Shown piece after piece: positions 33,702 to 46,166 of a stretch of DNA of 64,000 nucleotides. Where the stretch lies: contig CM073527.1 in assembly GCA_037074615.1 (NCBI GenBank), positions 28,024,848 to 28,088,847 on the forward strand. Direction: 5' to 3'. The notes beneath the pieces are model-generated. The model was given only the letters and a program-made list of their open reading frames with translations, was not told where the DNA came from and did no database searches. Position 1 is the stretch's first letter. Each line of letters begins with the position of its first letter. Source of the stretch: Leucaena leucocephala (lineage: Eukaryota > Streptophyta > Magnoliopsida > Fabales > Fabaceae). The position numbers and the translations under genes are program-made.

Positions 33702-36296
33702 TCAACAGGTATTTTCAGGCATCATCTGTTCCCGGACTGCCTTGTAGCATTGGAGACTGCAAAGTGGGAGCTTTGACTTTGAATCCCGATACTTGTATGG
33801 GTTTGTACAAGATGGCCCCGCACACTTCTCTCGCGGTGGAGGATACCTGTCCAAACACCCAGCAAAGAGAACATTTTCATGTAGCTGCTGAATAAATCTA
33901 TATGCATCAATATCTAACTTATGATTGATGGAGCCAAACAAATTCTCACGCAGACAGATTGGAGAGCCCTCCTTCAGGACTAAGTTCTGTTTTTACACCG
34001 CTTTTCTTTTCTCTGTTAAGGGATTTCTTATAACCCTATGATCGATGACCAAATAAAACAGGAAAAAAGGAGAGAATAAAATTTATGGGAGTATCCATTC
34101 ACACACCGTTTCTCAATTCAAGACCAATTTTCATGACAATCAAACAATAAACGTGCATTGAATTTATGAAATAATTGAATTATCAAAGTTAGGTACCCGC
34201 AAGGTTTGGAGTTGAATAAGCTAGGGAGGCCCATCTCCTCAGGAAATGTCACAGTAGTCCCAGCAGGACCCATCACATATCTGACGGTGTTTGATGCAAG
34301 CCTTCGAGCGTTGGCTGCCTTCTCCTGTGGGGAATAATTCAATGAAAACCGTATCTATACAGGAAACTGAAATAAACAGCAAGAAAAAAAAATATTTCAA
34401 TGCTGTAAAACCTGTGCCAGTTCTTCTTGGCGCTTCTTTATTTTCTCTTCTCGTTTCTTCCTACTGGAGTCTTGACCAAGTATTTTTCTGATAGCTTCAG
34501 CCTACAAAATGAATCCAAACACTCATGAGTCTTTCCGTGTGAAATGAGACATGAAAAAGCACATAGCAATTTAGAAAGAACAAAAACAAACCTCAGATTC
34601 TCTGGCAGCTTTCTCTACTTGCATTTTTCGCCTCTGGGCGGCCTCTGCCTTCTTTAGTTGGTCCACTTCTGAAAGCTTCTCCTTTTGCTCTGCAATTGTG
34701 AAGTAACAATATAAATATAAATAGTCACATGGCTGATGAATGTGGTATGAAATTCAAATAAGAAATAATATGGTAAAAAATTCTCACTCCTAGGTGCAGG
34801 TGGTAATCCATTAGGAAATTCAATTAAACTTGAGCCAGATGCCAAGGCATCTTTGCTTGATTGAAGAGCCCGTTGGCGAGTTGTAAGAGTTATTTCTCTT
34901 TTACTCTCCATCAAGACATCAACAGATTCCTTCCTCCGCTTTTTCTTTTTCCTATTGTCCCGCTCACCATCAGACCCAGTCTCCTCTTCTTCCTCGTAAT
35001 CAGCATCCTCATAAATCCTATCTGATCTGCACCTTTTCTTATCATCTTTGCCTGACCTTGATGAGGCAGCATTTTCCATATCAGAGACACTAGAAAGTTT
35101 TCGATGTTTCTTGCTTACTTCTTCATCATCTCTGTAAACTGCAGAGACTTTTGAAGTTTTGAGCTTTTCCAAGTACCGAATCTCATCATCCTCCTCCTCC
35201 TCATCACTAAATTCCCCATGAAGTGCACGTCTCTTGAGTACTCTCTTGCTCTTACGAACTGGTTCGGACCTATCCCCTTGCTTACCTGACGCATTATTCC
35301 CAGAAGTTTTCCCCATCACAGAATCATCCTTCCCAAAACCAAAACCACCCTTAGGGAAATCCTTCCATGGAACACCTTGAAGGCCACTCCTCTTATCTGA
35401 AGAAGAATGCTTGTCATCTGAATTTCCCTATAACAACACCAATCAATGGAAAAATTAAATTAGATGATATAAGCCAAAAAAGTCAGGTAATTATTACCTT
35501 CATAAATAAGAAATCAAGGCACCAGATGCTCTTCCATACAAGTAAGATTTAAAACTAAGTTGGTAAGACATGTAGCTGGCGAAATAAGGTATGACTCATT
35601 AATATCAAGAAATCAAAAGCAAAATACCCTTTGCCTTGGACGTGGTTTGAAAGAATCAGATGTCTGAGAGCTCTTTACAGTCAATCCACTTCCTGCGGCA
35701 CCATTAGATAAAGAGTTGGCTTGAATAGTGCGCGTCACACCACCAACCTTGAGTTTAACCTTCTTAACCTTGCTTTCATTCCCTAGTTCATCCGGAGGAA
35801 CTCCTAACTGTTCTGAATTCAGCCACTCCAAATTCCTTCCACCATTCGCGTCCCCACTTTTTGATTCTGATTCCAAGCTATCGTTCAATTTGGTAGAGCC
35901 TTTCCAATTAGCTGGAGCGAGGACACCTTCACTACAGCGTTTATTAGATAATCCACTCTGTCTAGGTTCATTATTATAAAACGCATGGAATCCTCCATTT
36001 TTATTATTCTCATGGGACTTATCATTTTCGAGTGCAGTGGAAGAGGAAACTCCAGAGAAACATTGGTTAAGGTTAAATTCTTTTCTTTTAGAATTAGAAT
36101 TAGAATCACAAACAGCATTCTCATCACTAGAAGCCTTGGCCACATCATCTGAAGGTGATGTAGATGACAAGGGGTACAGATCATGTCCTTCAGAAATAGG
36201 TTGTGAATCAGGCCGAGGTCTGCGAAAAGTTTGACTCCTTCTCTTCCTTACAGCATTGCTAATACCATCAAACCGTGTACCACCTAAGTCTTCCAT
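33702..36296 (-). CDS. INO80 complex subunit B-like protein (PAPA-1 and HIT zinc finger)
   Basis: Likely nuclear subunit of the INO80 chromatin remodeller. Exons 36296-35628, 35427-34788, 34689-34592, 34501-34412, 34324-34197 and 33846-33702 give 589 residues. The first 430 residues are polar, with a basic cluster (VRKRRSQTFRRPRP) and acidic runs (DEEEEDDE, YEEEEETGSDGE). The PAPA-1-like Lys/Glu-rich helix lies at about 437-530, followed by VRYVMGPAGTTVTFPEEMG. The C-terminal HIT zinc finger has CAGPSC and CSLQCY. An inferred 5' UTR intron (36344-37158) precedes the coding start. The in-frame codon formed just upstream across that splice is TGA, which supports the ATG of MEDLGG as the start. 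Recalled orthologue: At2g47350. Confidence 0.9.
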
Positions 36297-36343
36297 AAGA
36301 GAATTGTTATGATAGCACAGCTTTTCTGTTGCTTCTTCCACAA

Positions 36344-37450
36344 CTGCAATGATGGTAAGTTGAGGAAAATCATTACAACCACGCACTTATCAATAATTAC
36401 ATGAAAAGGTAATTTATTATGGAACTATCATTCCCCGTAACTTCAAAACAAAAAATTCTCTTTCCAGAGTAACTAACATAAGGGCAAAGGGAAAAGTGAA
36501 GACTACGTATTTTCTATTAATTTAGTCATCTTGAAAAATAATTTAACGCATACAAGAATACACTTTATTGTCTAAACTATTAAGACCAATGATGTTGATG
36601 CAGACGCGATGGAACCACAGAATCTCTTCAAGATAACTCGCAATAGGCACAAATAATGTAGATTGAAAGAGGTGGCGCTAAAGCAAACTTACACTGAAAA
36701 TTAAGATGCAACCAGGAACCGAATTCAACACAAGTAAGAACATGTCAAGCGCCAAGAGTTCTAGAAAAGGAGTTCGAAGAAAATTCATCATCCTAAAATA
36801 ACATGACGATTTAGAAAACCAAATCAAGAGGTAGAAACCCGTATAAAACCATACTTCATTAAGAGTGAAGAGACCAAAGTCACAAGCAAGCCCAACATAA
36901 TGAAAAGTCACACATTATCATCTGTGAAGAAAAAAAATAAAAAAGAATAAAAATCCAACTACGATGAATCAACAACCCTTCACATGGGTAAGGTTGACGA
37001 TCTATCAATGTAAAGAAAACATGTCCAATAAAACAGAATGCCAAGAATACATCAAGGACAAAACACGCGGGAAAGAATTGGCATTGAAATTTGAAATACC
37101 AATAAAAACTAATCCCCCAACAAACACCCGAAACAGAACAGAGAAAATCTTCTATTACCTCAGAGGATGGCCGTCCCCGATGAAAAAGATCGGAATACAC
37201 GAAAGAAGAAGGAATGCAAAGGAGGAAAACCGAGGGAAGAGAAAAGCAGAGTGCTTTAAAGAAAAATGTCGGGCGGAGGCGGAGGCGGAGGGGAAGGACA
37301 AGTCGGAGTGAAAAAGCGAGGGGAAAAAGAAAGACAAGGGAATAAGAAAGAGATGAATTTGGGGATTAGGGTTAGAGAACTTGGATAGGAATAGGAATAG
37401 TGGAGAGAGAGTGGAGGTGGTGCTGGTGGTAAAGGTGAGAGAGGACTAAT
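36344..37450 (-). other. INO80B 5' UTR exon and 5' UTR intron (inferred)
   Basis: On the minus strand a leader exon from about 37450 ends CTGAG before GTAATAG at 37158. The acceptor TTGCAG at 36344 opens the first coding exon. The leader is rich in CT and GCC runs. The transcription start is not defined by sequence alone. Confidence 0.5.
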
Positions 37451-39193
37451 TATCTCCTTGTTCACCATTTTTTGCTAATTCCACACCCAAACCCACCTAT
37501 GTGTTATTTTTTTTGTTTGATGCAGTCACTCGACTCGGACTCGTCGATCCTACTCACTCACTCTGTGTCTCTGTCTCATGCCCAAGCCTCTTACTCCTCC
37601 CTCCGCTTTTTATTTCCCTCCTCCTTTGTAGGGGTGTTCATGGTGCCCGGTGGCCCGGTCCGCCCGCCCGAGCCCGGTAAAAAATCGCCCGGCCCGGCCC
37701 TAAAAAAAGTGCCCAAAATATATTTGGGCAGGGCCGGGCCGGGCCAGTTGTCGGGCCGGGCCGGGCACCGGGCAGGGCATGCTGCCCTGCCCATTTGGCC
37801 CGGCCCTATATATATATATATTTATTATTTTTTTAATTTTTTTCTTAACTTATTTTATTTGTAATTTTACACTTTTCACTTTAACTGGCAACTCTCCTTG
37901 CTCATTTTTAAAATATTAAATATAACTTTTATATTTATGTAGATACTAAAGTTGCTCCTCTGCTTTACTTGCCAAGTATTCAATTTTTTGTGTTGCAATA
38001 ACGCTACAAATATCCGACCTCTATATATTTTAATATTTCTTTTTTATATATGTAATAGACTTTGAGACTTTAATTACTATTTTTTTGATACCTTATTCTT
38101 AGTGAATTATATATATTATTTAACTCTTAAAAATATAAATATGATATTATTTTATAAGTTCATGATAGCAGATTTTTTTCTCACAATATGAGCAGGACAT
38201 CACTATTTGGGCATGCCCAGCCCGCCCATGCCCAGCCCGCATATGCCCAGCCCGAATTGGTTAGGGCTTTTACCGGGCAGGGCCGGGCATCGGGCTGCAA
38301 AATGCAGCCCATGGTTTTTCCGGGCAGGGCACCGGGCAGGGGGGCTGCCCTGCCCAACCCGGCCCATGCACACCCCTACTCCTTTGCTCGCGCCGTTATG
38401 CTGCAACTATATGCGCATGCCAAGCGTGTGCGCATTCCCCGGCGTACGTTAGATCCTCCTCTCCTCTTGTTTATTCGTCTCTGTATTATTACACGTGTTC
38501 TTTGTGATTTTAATCTCGTTTTTTTAATTACCATTTTTTTAAAAAAAGAGTGAGATCATTATTCATATTGACAATTAAAAAAATTAAATAATATTTATAT
38601 ATATAAACGTTATAAATTTTTAAAAAAAACTACTATTTTCTTAAGAAAAATACTTACTAAATCGTTTTTTAAACAAACATAATTTCTAAGATTTTCTTAG
38701 ACTCGATTTACTGAAAAATACAAATCGCATCAATGAAAATAAATAAAATACGCCGGGCACAAGCGGAAAAAATAGGAAAAGGGAAGTCTTGTAGTTTCAG
38801 TATTTCTCCAAAGATATAATCATCCCATATTTAATGTAATATATAATTAAAAAATTTATTTTAATTTTAAATATAAAATATTTTTTATATTTATTTATTT
38901 TAAATTATTTTTATTTATATTTTTTAACAATAATTAAATAAAATAGTTAAAATATTTTAAAAATATGTATTATATTAATTAAATTAATAAAATAAATTAT
39001 TAAAAGAGTAGAATTATTTTATTTCCGATTTCAATTTGCCACAGAAATAAAATATTATAATAAATTACGCATTCGACGTTAATGTGTCGATATAGTTTTT
39101 GTATTGTGTGGGTGGAGCAACAGTTCTGCATAACCAAAATCCAGAAATAAACAGCAACAATGATCTCTCCATCTCCAATTCGCAGCTGATTAA
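37451..39193. other. INO80B promoter side and inhibitor 3' flank, with a hAT element
   Basis: A 750-bp hAT-type element (37629-38378) lies roughly 180 bp above the inferred leader. Beyond it are AT-rich DNA and the inhibitor 3' flank. GC-rich open frames at both ends of the element (for example 37472-37864 and 38188-38553) are transposon ends, not genes. Confidence 0.6.
37621..38386. mobile_element. Non-autonomous hAT-type DNA transposon with 8-bp target duplication
   Basis: The element runs 37629-38378 (750 bp). It is flanked by perfect CTCCTTTG copies at 37621-37628 and 38379-38386. The terminal inverted repeats start TAGGGGTGTTCATGG and, from the other end, TAGGGGTGTGCATGG (14 of 15 match). 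Subterminal zones on both sides are packed with GGGC/GCCC words (GGGCCGGGCC, GGGCAGGGC, GCCCAGCCC), while the middle is AT-rich. Eight-bp duplications with T/CAGGGGTG-type ends are the hAT signature. There is no transposase frame, so it needs a helper. Confidence 0.95.
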
Positions 39194-39739
39194 TTAATTA
39201 ATTCTGCAAGGCTTGCATGATGGCCAAGCTATTGCCGGCGAGTGGAATATGTGTTTAGATTGACGAGCGACAGGTAAGTCGGCTCTTGATTCTTTGAAGG
39301 TATCCTCACAAGTCTGTTGGTAGGAAATCGCCGAACTAATAGACAGCCGAGCATCATCCATGGCTTTTTTAGCTACTGCGCCCAATGTAGTTCGAATAGA
39401 ATCCAGGATATTTCCATATTGTTCCTTGCATGTGCTATGGCTAGCAGATAAGCTTTTAGGGTTGTTTGGCTGGGCCATTAGACCGTCGATCATCCTAAGG
39501 GCTCTCCTGGTGCAGCGGGCGGTGGTGTCGATTTCAGTGATGAGGGCCTGATAGGGATCCAGAGGACTATGCAGTCTTGGCAAAATGGTTCGAATACAGA
39601 GGCTTGGGCTCTCTGCGTCTTTGCATAGTTGTGTGAGCTCGGAAGGGACCGAGGCGGGGATTACGTTCAAAGGAGTGGCGTTGATGCAGAGGAGACGAGA
39701 GAGGGTAATAATGAAGACAAGCCTCCCATTAAAATCCAT
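39194..39739 (-). CDS. Invertase/pectin methylesterase inhibitor-like protein, C-terminus shifted
   Basis: Secreted helical-bundle inhibitor family. One exon of 181 residues. Residues 1-21 form a signal peptide (MDFNGRLVFIITLSRLLCIN). The disulphide Cys pattern is present: LCKDAESPSLC, then ARCTR, STCKEQYGNIL and QQTCEDTF. The last 20 or so residues read HSPAIAWPSCKPCRIN, unlike the family. The next frame over the same bases reads LAGNSLAIMQALQN followed by a stop at 39198-39200, which is the typical family ending. A one-base indel near 39228 is therefore likely, and the product may be misfolded. The start is the first ATG, preceding the signal peptide. Recalled neighbour-equivalent: At2g47340. 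Confidence 0.83.
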   Translation of the reverse strand: MDFNGRLVFIITLSRLLCINATPLNVIPASVPSELTQLCKDAESPSLCIRTILPRLHSPLDPYQALITEIDTTARCTRRALRMIDGLMAQPNNPKSLSASHSTCKEQYGNILDSIRTTLGAVAKKAMDDARLSISSAISYQQTCEDTFKESRADLPVARQSKHIFHSPAIAWPSCKPCRIN

Positions 39740-40727
39740 TGTTCGTTCTCTTCTTTGCTGAGAGACGCGTCGCCGGCCTTGGAGAGATGAAGTGAGGCTT
39801 ATATTCTTGGGATTTTAGCCTGCTTTGGGCAGAAATCGGATTTCTATTAATGTTTATTCGAATTCAACCTGAATACTTTTCTGAAACTAAATTGATCTAC
39901 ACCTGAATTTTTAAATCTAGTCCGTTAAGTTCAGGTCGGATTCCAGTAATGCCTACAAGCACCACCATCTTGACAACCTGTCGCCCCAAAATTGGCTAAG
40001 CAAATCGCAACTCCTTTCATACCATGTTTGATCCAATCACGGCCTAAATTTTTATTTCATTTTTTAATACCGAAATTTTGATATTTTTTATTTCCATACG
40101 ATTAAAATAGACTTTGATAAAAAAAATAAACCTACAAGAAATTACCAACTTATTTCAGTTTTATATAAGCAATTTAATTATTATTTGTTATGAAACTCGA
40201 TTAATTGTTTATGCTAAAGTTAGACACATTTTTCAATTTTTTATTTAAAAATTAGTTTGATTTTTAAAAATTTGAGAATAAAACATTTTAAATCTAAACA
40301 CGTGACACGATTTCTGTCCAATCTTTGCCTGCCATTTCTCCGCGCAAAAATCATTGGATAAAACCATTTTAAAAGAAAGGCAGCAAAATCAGCGATTCAT
40401 CGCGATTATTTGTAGTTAAAAATACTGGAAATTTCAAACGAAAACGACTAAATTAAGTAAATAAAATCTACAATGCATATATATGTACAAAAACTGATCC
40501 CCCCCACTGGGAATGGGTAAAAACAAGATGACCGTTTGCCCAGAGGATCTTAACACGCGATAATTAGAATCTACACCCTCAACAACCAAATTTAGACAAC
40601 TGCAATCCTTCACTAAAAAATGCCGCCGCTTGTGAAACCTTCGGGCATGGGAAAGAAAACTGCTCTAGATTGAGGTAACGAACTTTGAAATGGATGTCCA
40701 TTGTGGGTTAGCTTGCATGTCCAAGTG
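39740..40727. other. Spacer between the inhibitor 5' end and receptor kinase 3' end
   Basis: AT-rich promoter side of the inhibitor and 3' flank of the receptor kinase. I see no gene or repeat copy. Confidence 0.55.
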
Positions 40728-43700
40728 TCATCTTCCTTCATGAAGATCTTCAGAGAAAACTGCCGTCCTAGAAACGTTGTCATTGTCGAAGACACTTAGA
40801 CCAGAGTAGGGACCTGAAGAGAACATAGAAGACGTCCCATCGGACTCGAAAGTGGTAGAGGACTGTCTTAGGTTAGTCCTTGTATTGGAGGAGGCCACCA
40901 TGGAATGCTGATGTTCAGGCATGCGCTGCACCATTTTAAGTGACTGTACCACTTCCCCCATTGTGGGTCGTTGGCTTGCTTCAGGAGCGACGCAGGCCGC
41001 AGCAATAGTACAAACCCGCACAAAATCTTCCTTCGGATATTTCCCCCCCAGCCTTGGATCAGCAAGCTCTTCCAACCGGTCTTTATCTCTTAGGATTGGC
41101 CTTGCCTGAAAGGTGGAATTTTGTAAGAATATTGTCCATCAAACATAAAAATCACTCTAGAGGACAGACGTTGAGGATTTAACAAGCATGATAAGGGACA
41201 GGTCCACCCCCACATAACAAGTTATGATATCAACATAAAAACTCTAAAGTACACAAGTTATCTCAACACCTTCAATGTTGAGATATTTCCAGCCAAGGGA
41301 ACACAAAAGGCCAGATGACTATGATTTGAACTTCATGAGGAAGGAAAATTGTGGAATTGATCAAGGTGCAGAACTAACCCAAGTAACCAGGTTCTCTTGT
41401 CCAGCTGGCTGTGACATATCAACAGGTTTCCTTCCAGTCAGCAGTTCCAGCAAGACAACCCCATAGCTATAAACGTCACTTTTAACAAGTAGGTGACCTG
41501 TCATGGCATACTCAGGAGCTACATACCTACATAACAGTTTCATTACATCTTATTAAGAACCTTATTATATGGAAATAACAAGCCCAAGCAAGGTGAGACT
41601 GGGACAAACCCAAATGTGCCCATGACACGAGTAGACAGGTAATTTGCTCTGCCTTCAGGTGCCTGCTTAGCAAGACCAAAATCTGCAACTTTAGCATGGA
41701 AGTTGTTTTCCAGCAATATATTGGACGCCTTGAAATCTCTGTGTATAACACAGGGCTGTGAGTCTTCATGCAAGTAGGCAAGTCCTCTTGCAGCATCAAG
41801 TGCGATCTTCATTCTGGTATCCCAATCCAAAGGACAATTTATTCCTAAGGGACCTGTTGCAGAAATAGTACCAATTTCAATCGTGTGCATAAAACCAGTT
41901 CTGAAACAAAAGATACTGCTAAACTTGTAATTTGAGAGATCATATTACCATGAAGCCACGCCTCCAAACTTCCATTTGGAACAAGCTCATAGCATAATAG
42001 ATTTTGTGATGAGTCACGATTGCTATAGTATCCCACCAATTTTACAAGGTTACGATGATGCAACCGACTAAGCATTTCGACCTCAACCAAAAACTCTTTA
42101 TCCCCTTGTTGCCCTCCATTAGTAAGCCTCTTAATTGCTACGGCCGTACCATCATTTAAGACGCCTTTAAAAACTCTACCGAACCCACCTTCTCCAAGTA
42201 AGCTTGCTGCTTCAAAGTTGTTTGTTGCTTCTTTAAGTTCTTCATAAGCAATAAATCTAGTGCTGGTAGGATGAGGAAAAGACCCTGCTGCTGAAACTGC
42301 ACCTTCTATCCTTGGCTTCTCTATAGGACCGAGAGAAAACACTATTATCAAAACTGGAATGTAAAATAAAGCTACCAAGGATACACAACTTTGAAAGATT
42401 ACTATCAATGCCACAATGGATAAGAATAGCACAAGTTTCAATTTCTTCTCCATTCATTCTAGGGTTGATTAATGGATGAGATTTCATTTCAGTGAAAAAA
42501 TTGAACATTTTGAGTCTGACATGTCTATTATCTTACAGTCTACTTTTTGTTACTAAAAAACTTAGAACAAGCTAGGTTGAAATGTTAAAGCGTCAGAGCA
42601 GTATTAAGTTTCTAAGTAAGGTAAGGCTTTTGCTCGTTTGATCTAGAAAGGCTGGGAGCCATCTGATCACTTGCAAACTTCAGCAAGTTAAGAAGACAAA
42701 ATACTTTCCAACAGAAAGATCAGCAATTTTAATTTTCTAATTCTGATTCTGCAGATAAAATTGTATGCTGGACCAAGTTTCATTGACAATTCCATGTTCA
42801 ACTCCACAAAAATATATTAACTAATAACCAACCCTATGACATGTAGATTTTCTTTAAAGAAGGGGCCTAACATTCCCCTATTGAATTGTTAGAATTAAAT
42901 GAGTTGCCGCCTTTACAATATCTGCATTACAAAAGGGAGACCAAAAATATTTTTCATAATAGCTTGTGCCATAAGTTGTTATAAGGATGTGTACAAATTA
43001 AAGGCAAAAAAATATAAATGAATAAGTAAATAAAATAAAGGAGCTAGTATTAAAGATATCTACCAGCATCTATTGATGGCCCTTTGGTCTTAGGCCTCAA
43101 TGTGCATAAACAAAGTACGAGTACAGATATAATGGCAATGAAGAGTATGCCAGCACCAATTCCAAGAATAGCATACAAACTTGAATGTCCTCTCCTATTT
43201 GAAGAACTTGGTGTTGAAGTTGATGGTTTATGGTAACTAGGAGCTTTCATAGGTGATGCAACAGACTTCGGAGCTGCACTAACATCCAACAATATGTTAA
43301 TACTCAAACAATGGACTAAGGCTTCACACAAACACCTAGCTGTTCATTCATAACCTGTCCATCAACTAGTTTGGCATTATATCAGATATAGGTCTAGAAC
43401 TTAGTTTGAGGGGCCAAGGAAACTTGAAGCATATTAATATTAAAATGAGGACAGGTCATCAAATATATTTCTCAAGGCATCTCTAAACAATGATGAAACA
43501 CAATTAACTTGGAAGCATCCAACAGAATTAATAAGTGAATTACATAAATAAACTCACAGAAACCAAAGATAAAATGCATAGGCAATGTTATGAAAGAAAA
43601 TGCATCTTTCACATTATACAGAAAGGAGGAAGACGATTTCATGAACATCAAAGTTTTATGTTCTGCGTTTGCTGATGAGCAAACAATAAGACCTCAATGT

Positions 43701-46166
43701 ACATATATATTTCACTTTCACAACTTCAGCAGCAGTCGTGAAATAAACAAAAGGACAACAATAAATGCAAAATTTTGTATATTAAAACAACAATAAAATT
43801 GTACTAACAATAATTTCATGCAATTGAAGCTTCATTACCAGAATACAAGCATTAGCTATGTCATCTGTACAATAATCATCTTGATGCAAGTTTCACTTGT
43901 CAAGGACACCAAAGTATATGATTTGGACTAACCTTGAGATGCAGGTGGAGGCTCATACCACGTCAAATTGAGAAGTTTGTAGTCACCCACCAATCTAGGA
44001 TCTAGTTGAATCTTATGCATTGAAAGCGAAGAGTTTATTCTAGATGCTTCATCAGTAGAGAAACTGGTCCCTTTATGTGGAGTGATATCCATTGATATAT
44101 TTAATGCTGATAAGGTGAGTACATAAAAATTTACCAATTCAATCTGAGAATTTTGCAACCCAAGTTGGGTAGCTAATTCGTCTAGAAAAAGATTCCAATT
44201 AGAGTTTTGAGAGACATTCAAAAGAAGAAGGTCTAGTTTTATGGGATACACACAGTGACAACTCTTGCTCCCACGCTTCAACACCATGTTTTGTTTACAA
44301 CAATCTGGTAGAATTAAACATAAACACACATGTCATTGTCAGATTTAGGTTCCAAAGCTCATATTTTTTTTAATAAAAGATTGTATAATGCTTCAACTGA
44401 AAGTTAATAGGCTATTTACAAAATATGTAACGCTTCATTTCATTTTGGTCCCTTTAGTTTTCATCAAATGATTTAGCTCCTTTATTCTAAGTCAAACTGT
44501 GTTGTCTCCTCTAGTTGACTTATCAATACAGTTTAGACCCTTTTCTCGGTTAAAAATATACTATCCCTCCACAATCTTTTTATTAAAGTAATTAAAATAA
44601 TAATTAAGTGGCACAATAACTAACTTCCATGAAGAGAAAACAGAATCTTTATTAAGATTGTTCAAAATGAAAGTAGAAGATCTTGACAGATCTAACAATA
44701 ACATTAGAGAGGCTCTTTTGAAAACTATATAGGCTAAATTGCTCCATCCAGCAAACTAGAAAGACGACAAGAAGCACAGAAGTCCAAAAAATGGTCACTT
44801 ACAGGAAACATAAGGAGATAAGGGTGGCTGAGCCAAACCAGAAGGAATCGCACCAGCTGATGAATGAATAGGGGCAATATCTCCGAAACCAGAAACATGA
44901 GGTCCTAATTCACCGCCCTTAATGAATGGCTTGGATGAATGTGAACTTGCCGGGGGGTTACCTGTACTCAAGGATGGACTATATAAAGGAGGATGGGTAG
45001 GTGATGGTGTTGGACTTGGTCCACCATGGGATGGTAGATGCTTTTGCCCATGGAGATTTGCTGGTAGGGGCAGATCACGAACCACCATAGTAGTAGAAGG
45101 CAGTCTAGCCGGGGATAATGCACTAGAGTCAGCCATTAATACTGAGCAAGATAATACAAGCAACCATTTCAGCAACAGAGAGTAAATGACTTCTAAGGCA
45201 CCTGCATTATTTGAAAAAAAGTCAAACTCAACTTTGATGATAAAAAATAGGAAAGAAGTACACTGACATAAGTTGAACTAAACTTTCCATAGCTATAGAA
45301 CAATAGTTTATGATTATTTAATAACATGGCCTGAGCCTCAAGACGGTTTCAAAGATAGAATCATAGCATAGACTGAAAGCTAAAATTCAAGTCAAGCTAA
45401 GTGGTAAAATATTTCTTCTAAAGAAAATTATGTCAGCTTTGTACAACTGCCTCAGATACCCTAAGTATATGATAATTTGAATAAGTTATCGCCCTGCATA
45501 TACAAAAAAAGCCCAGCAGCCCCCTCCCCACAAAAAGAAGGGTCATGATTAGAATTCCTTCTATTGTCTTTTTCACCTTCAAAGGTTCAAGGTGGCTTAA
45601 TAAACAGGCACCACTAACTGAAACCCAACTCCACAGACCCTACCAAGTAAAATGAACCCGCTTTCCAACTCAATAGGTTTTTAAAATATGGGTTTCATCT
45701 GAGTTTCACAACCAAGGTCACGCTTGAGGGTGCGAAGCTACGAGGAATGAAATTCAGCTTTCATGTTTGAATGATGTTTGATGATGGATAAAAAGAAAAG
45801 AACCGTCTTAGCAAATCCTACACGTCTAATTAAACAAGAAGCTCTAAGATCATTAAGAACAATTTTAACAATTTATATCAATATGATATTGGTAGTAACC
45901 AGCAAACGTAGAGAGCCAAAGTAAGATAAATTCTCGCTACGAAGATTACACGATAAATATATGAGAACAATCTGACGAAGGACTTTCAAATGGCCTGATT
46001 CTAAACGCCAAATTATACTAACATGCGAGCAGAATTCAAGTCCATTTCATTGTTTCCTGTTTACTTAGTCATAAAAGTGCATATGAAACTGCAAGTGAAC
46101 GCAAAATGAAGGACTTCTAGAAATCTGTATATTACCGATTGAGATAGAAACTGGGAGGAACGACAT
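40728..46166 (-). CDS. ALE2-like receptor-like serine/threonine kinase
   Basis: Plasma-membrane receptor kinase. Exons 46166-46136, 45201-44803, 44304-43933, 43273-43064, 42320-41949, 41853-41610, 41526-41379 and 41105-40728 give 717 residues. A signal peptide ([20 protein letters not shown]) is followed by a Pro/Ser-rich stretch ([15 protein letters not shown]). A Cys-containing extracellular domain ([22 protein letters not shown]) comes next, then a transmembrane helix near 298-322. The kinase domain (about 370-650) has GEGGFGRV, the ATP-binding Lys near 401 in [17 protein letters not shown] and DFGLA, so it looks catalytically competent. Exon 4 uses the second of two close AG acceptors, the only one that keeps frame. 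In Arabidopsis I recall At4g02010, adjacent to SWN, as the closest type. Confidence 0.92.

Noticed and set aside
37472..38553. GC-rich open frames resembling Pro/Gly-rich proteins
   Set aside because: They are the GGGC/GCCC subterminal zones of the hAT element read as protein.
45125..45175. Kinase translation start within exon 2
   Set aside because: Exon 1 (46166-46136) has an ATG, splices in frame and extends the signal peptide, giving a better N-terminus.
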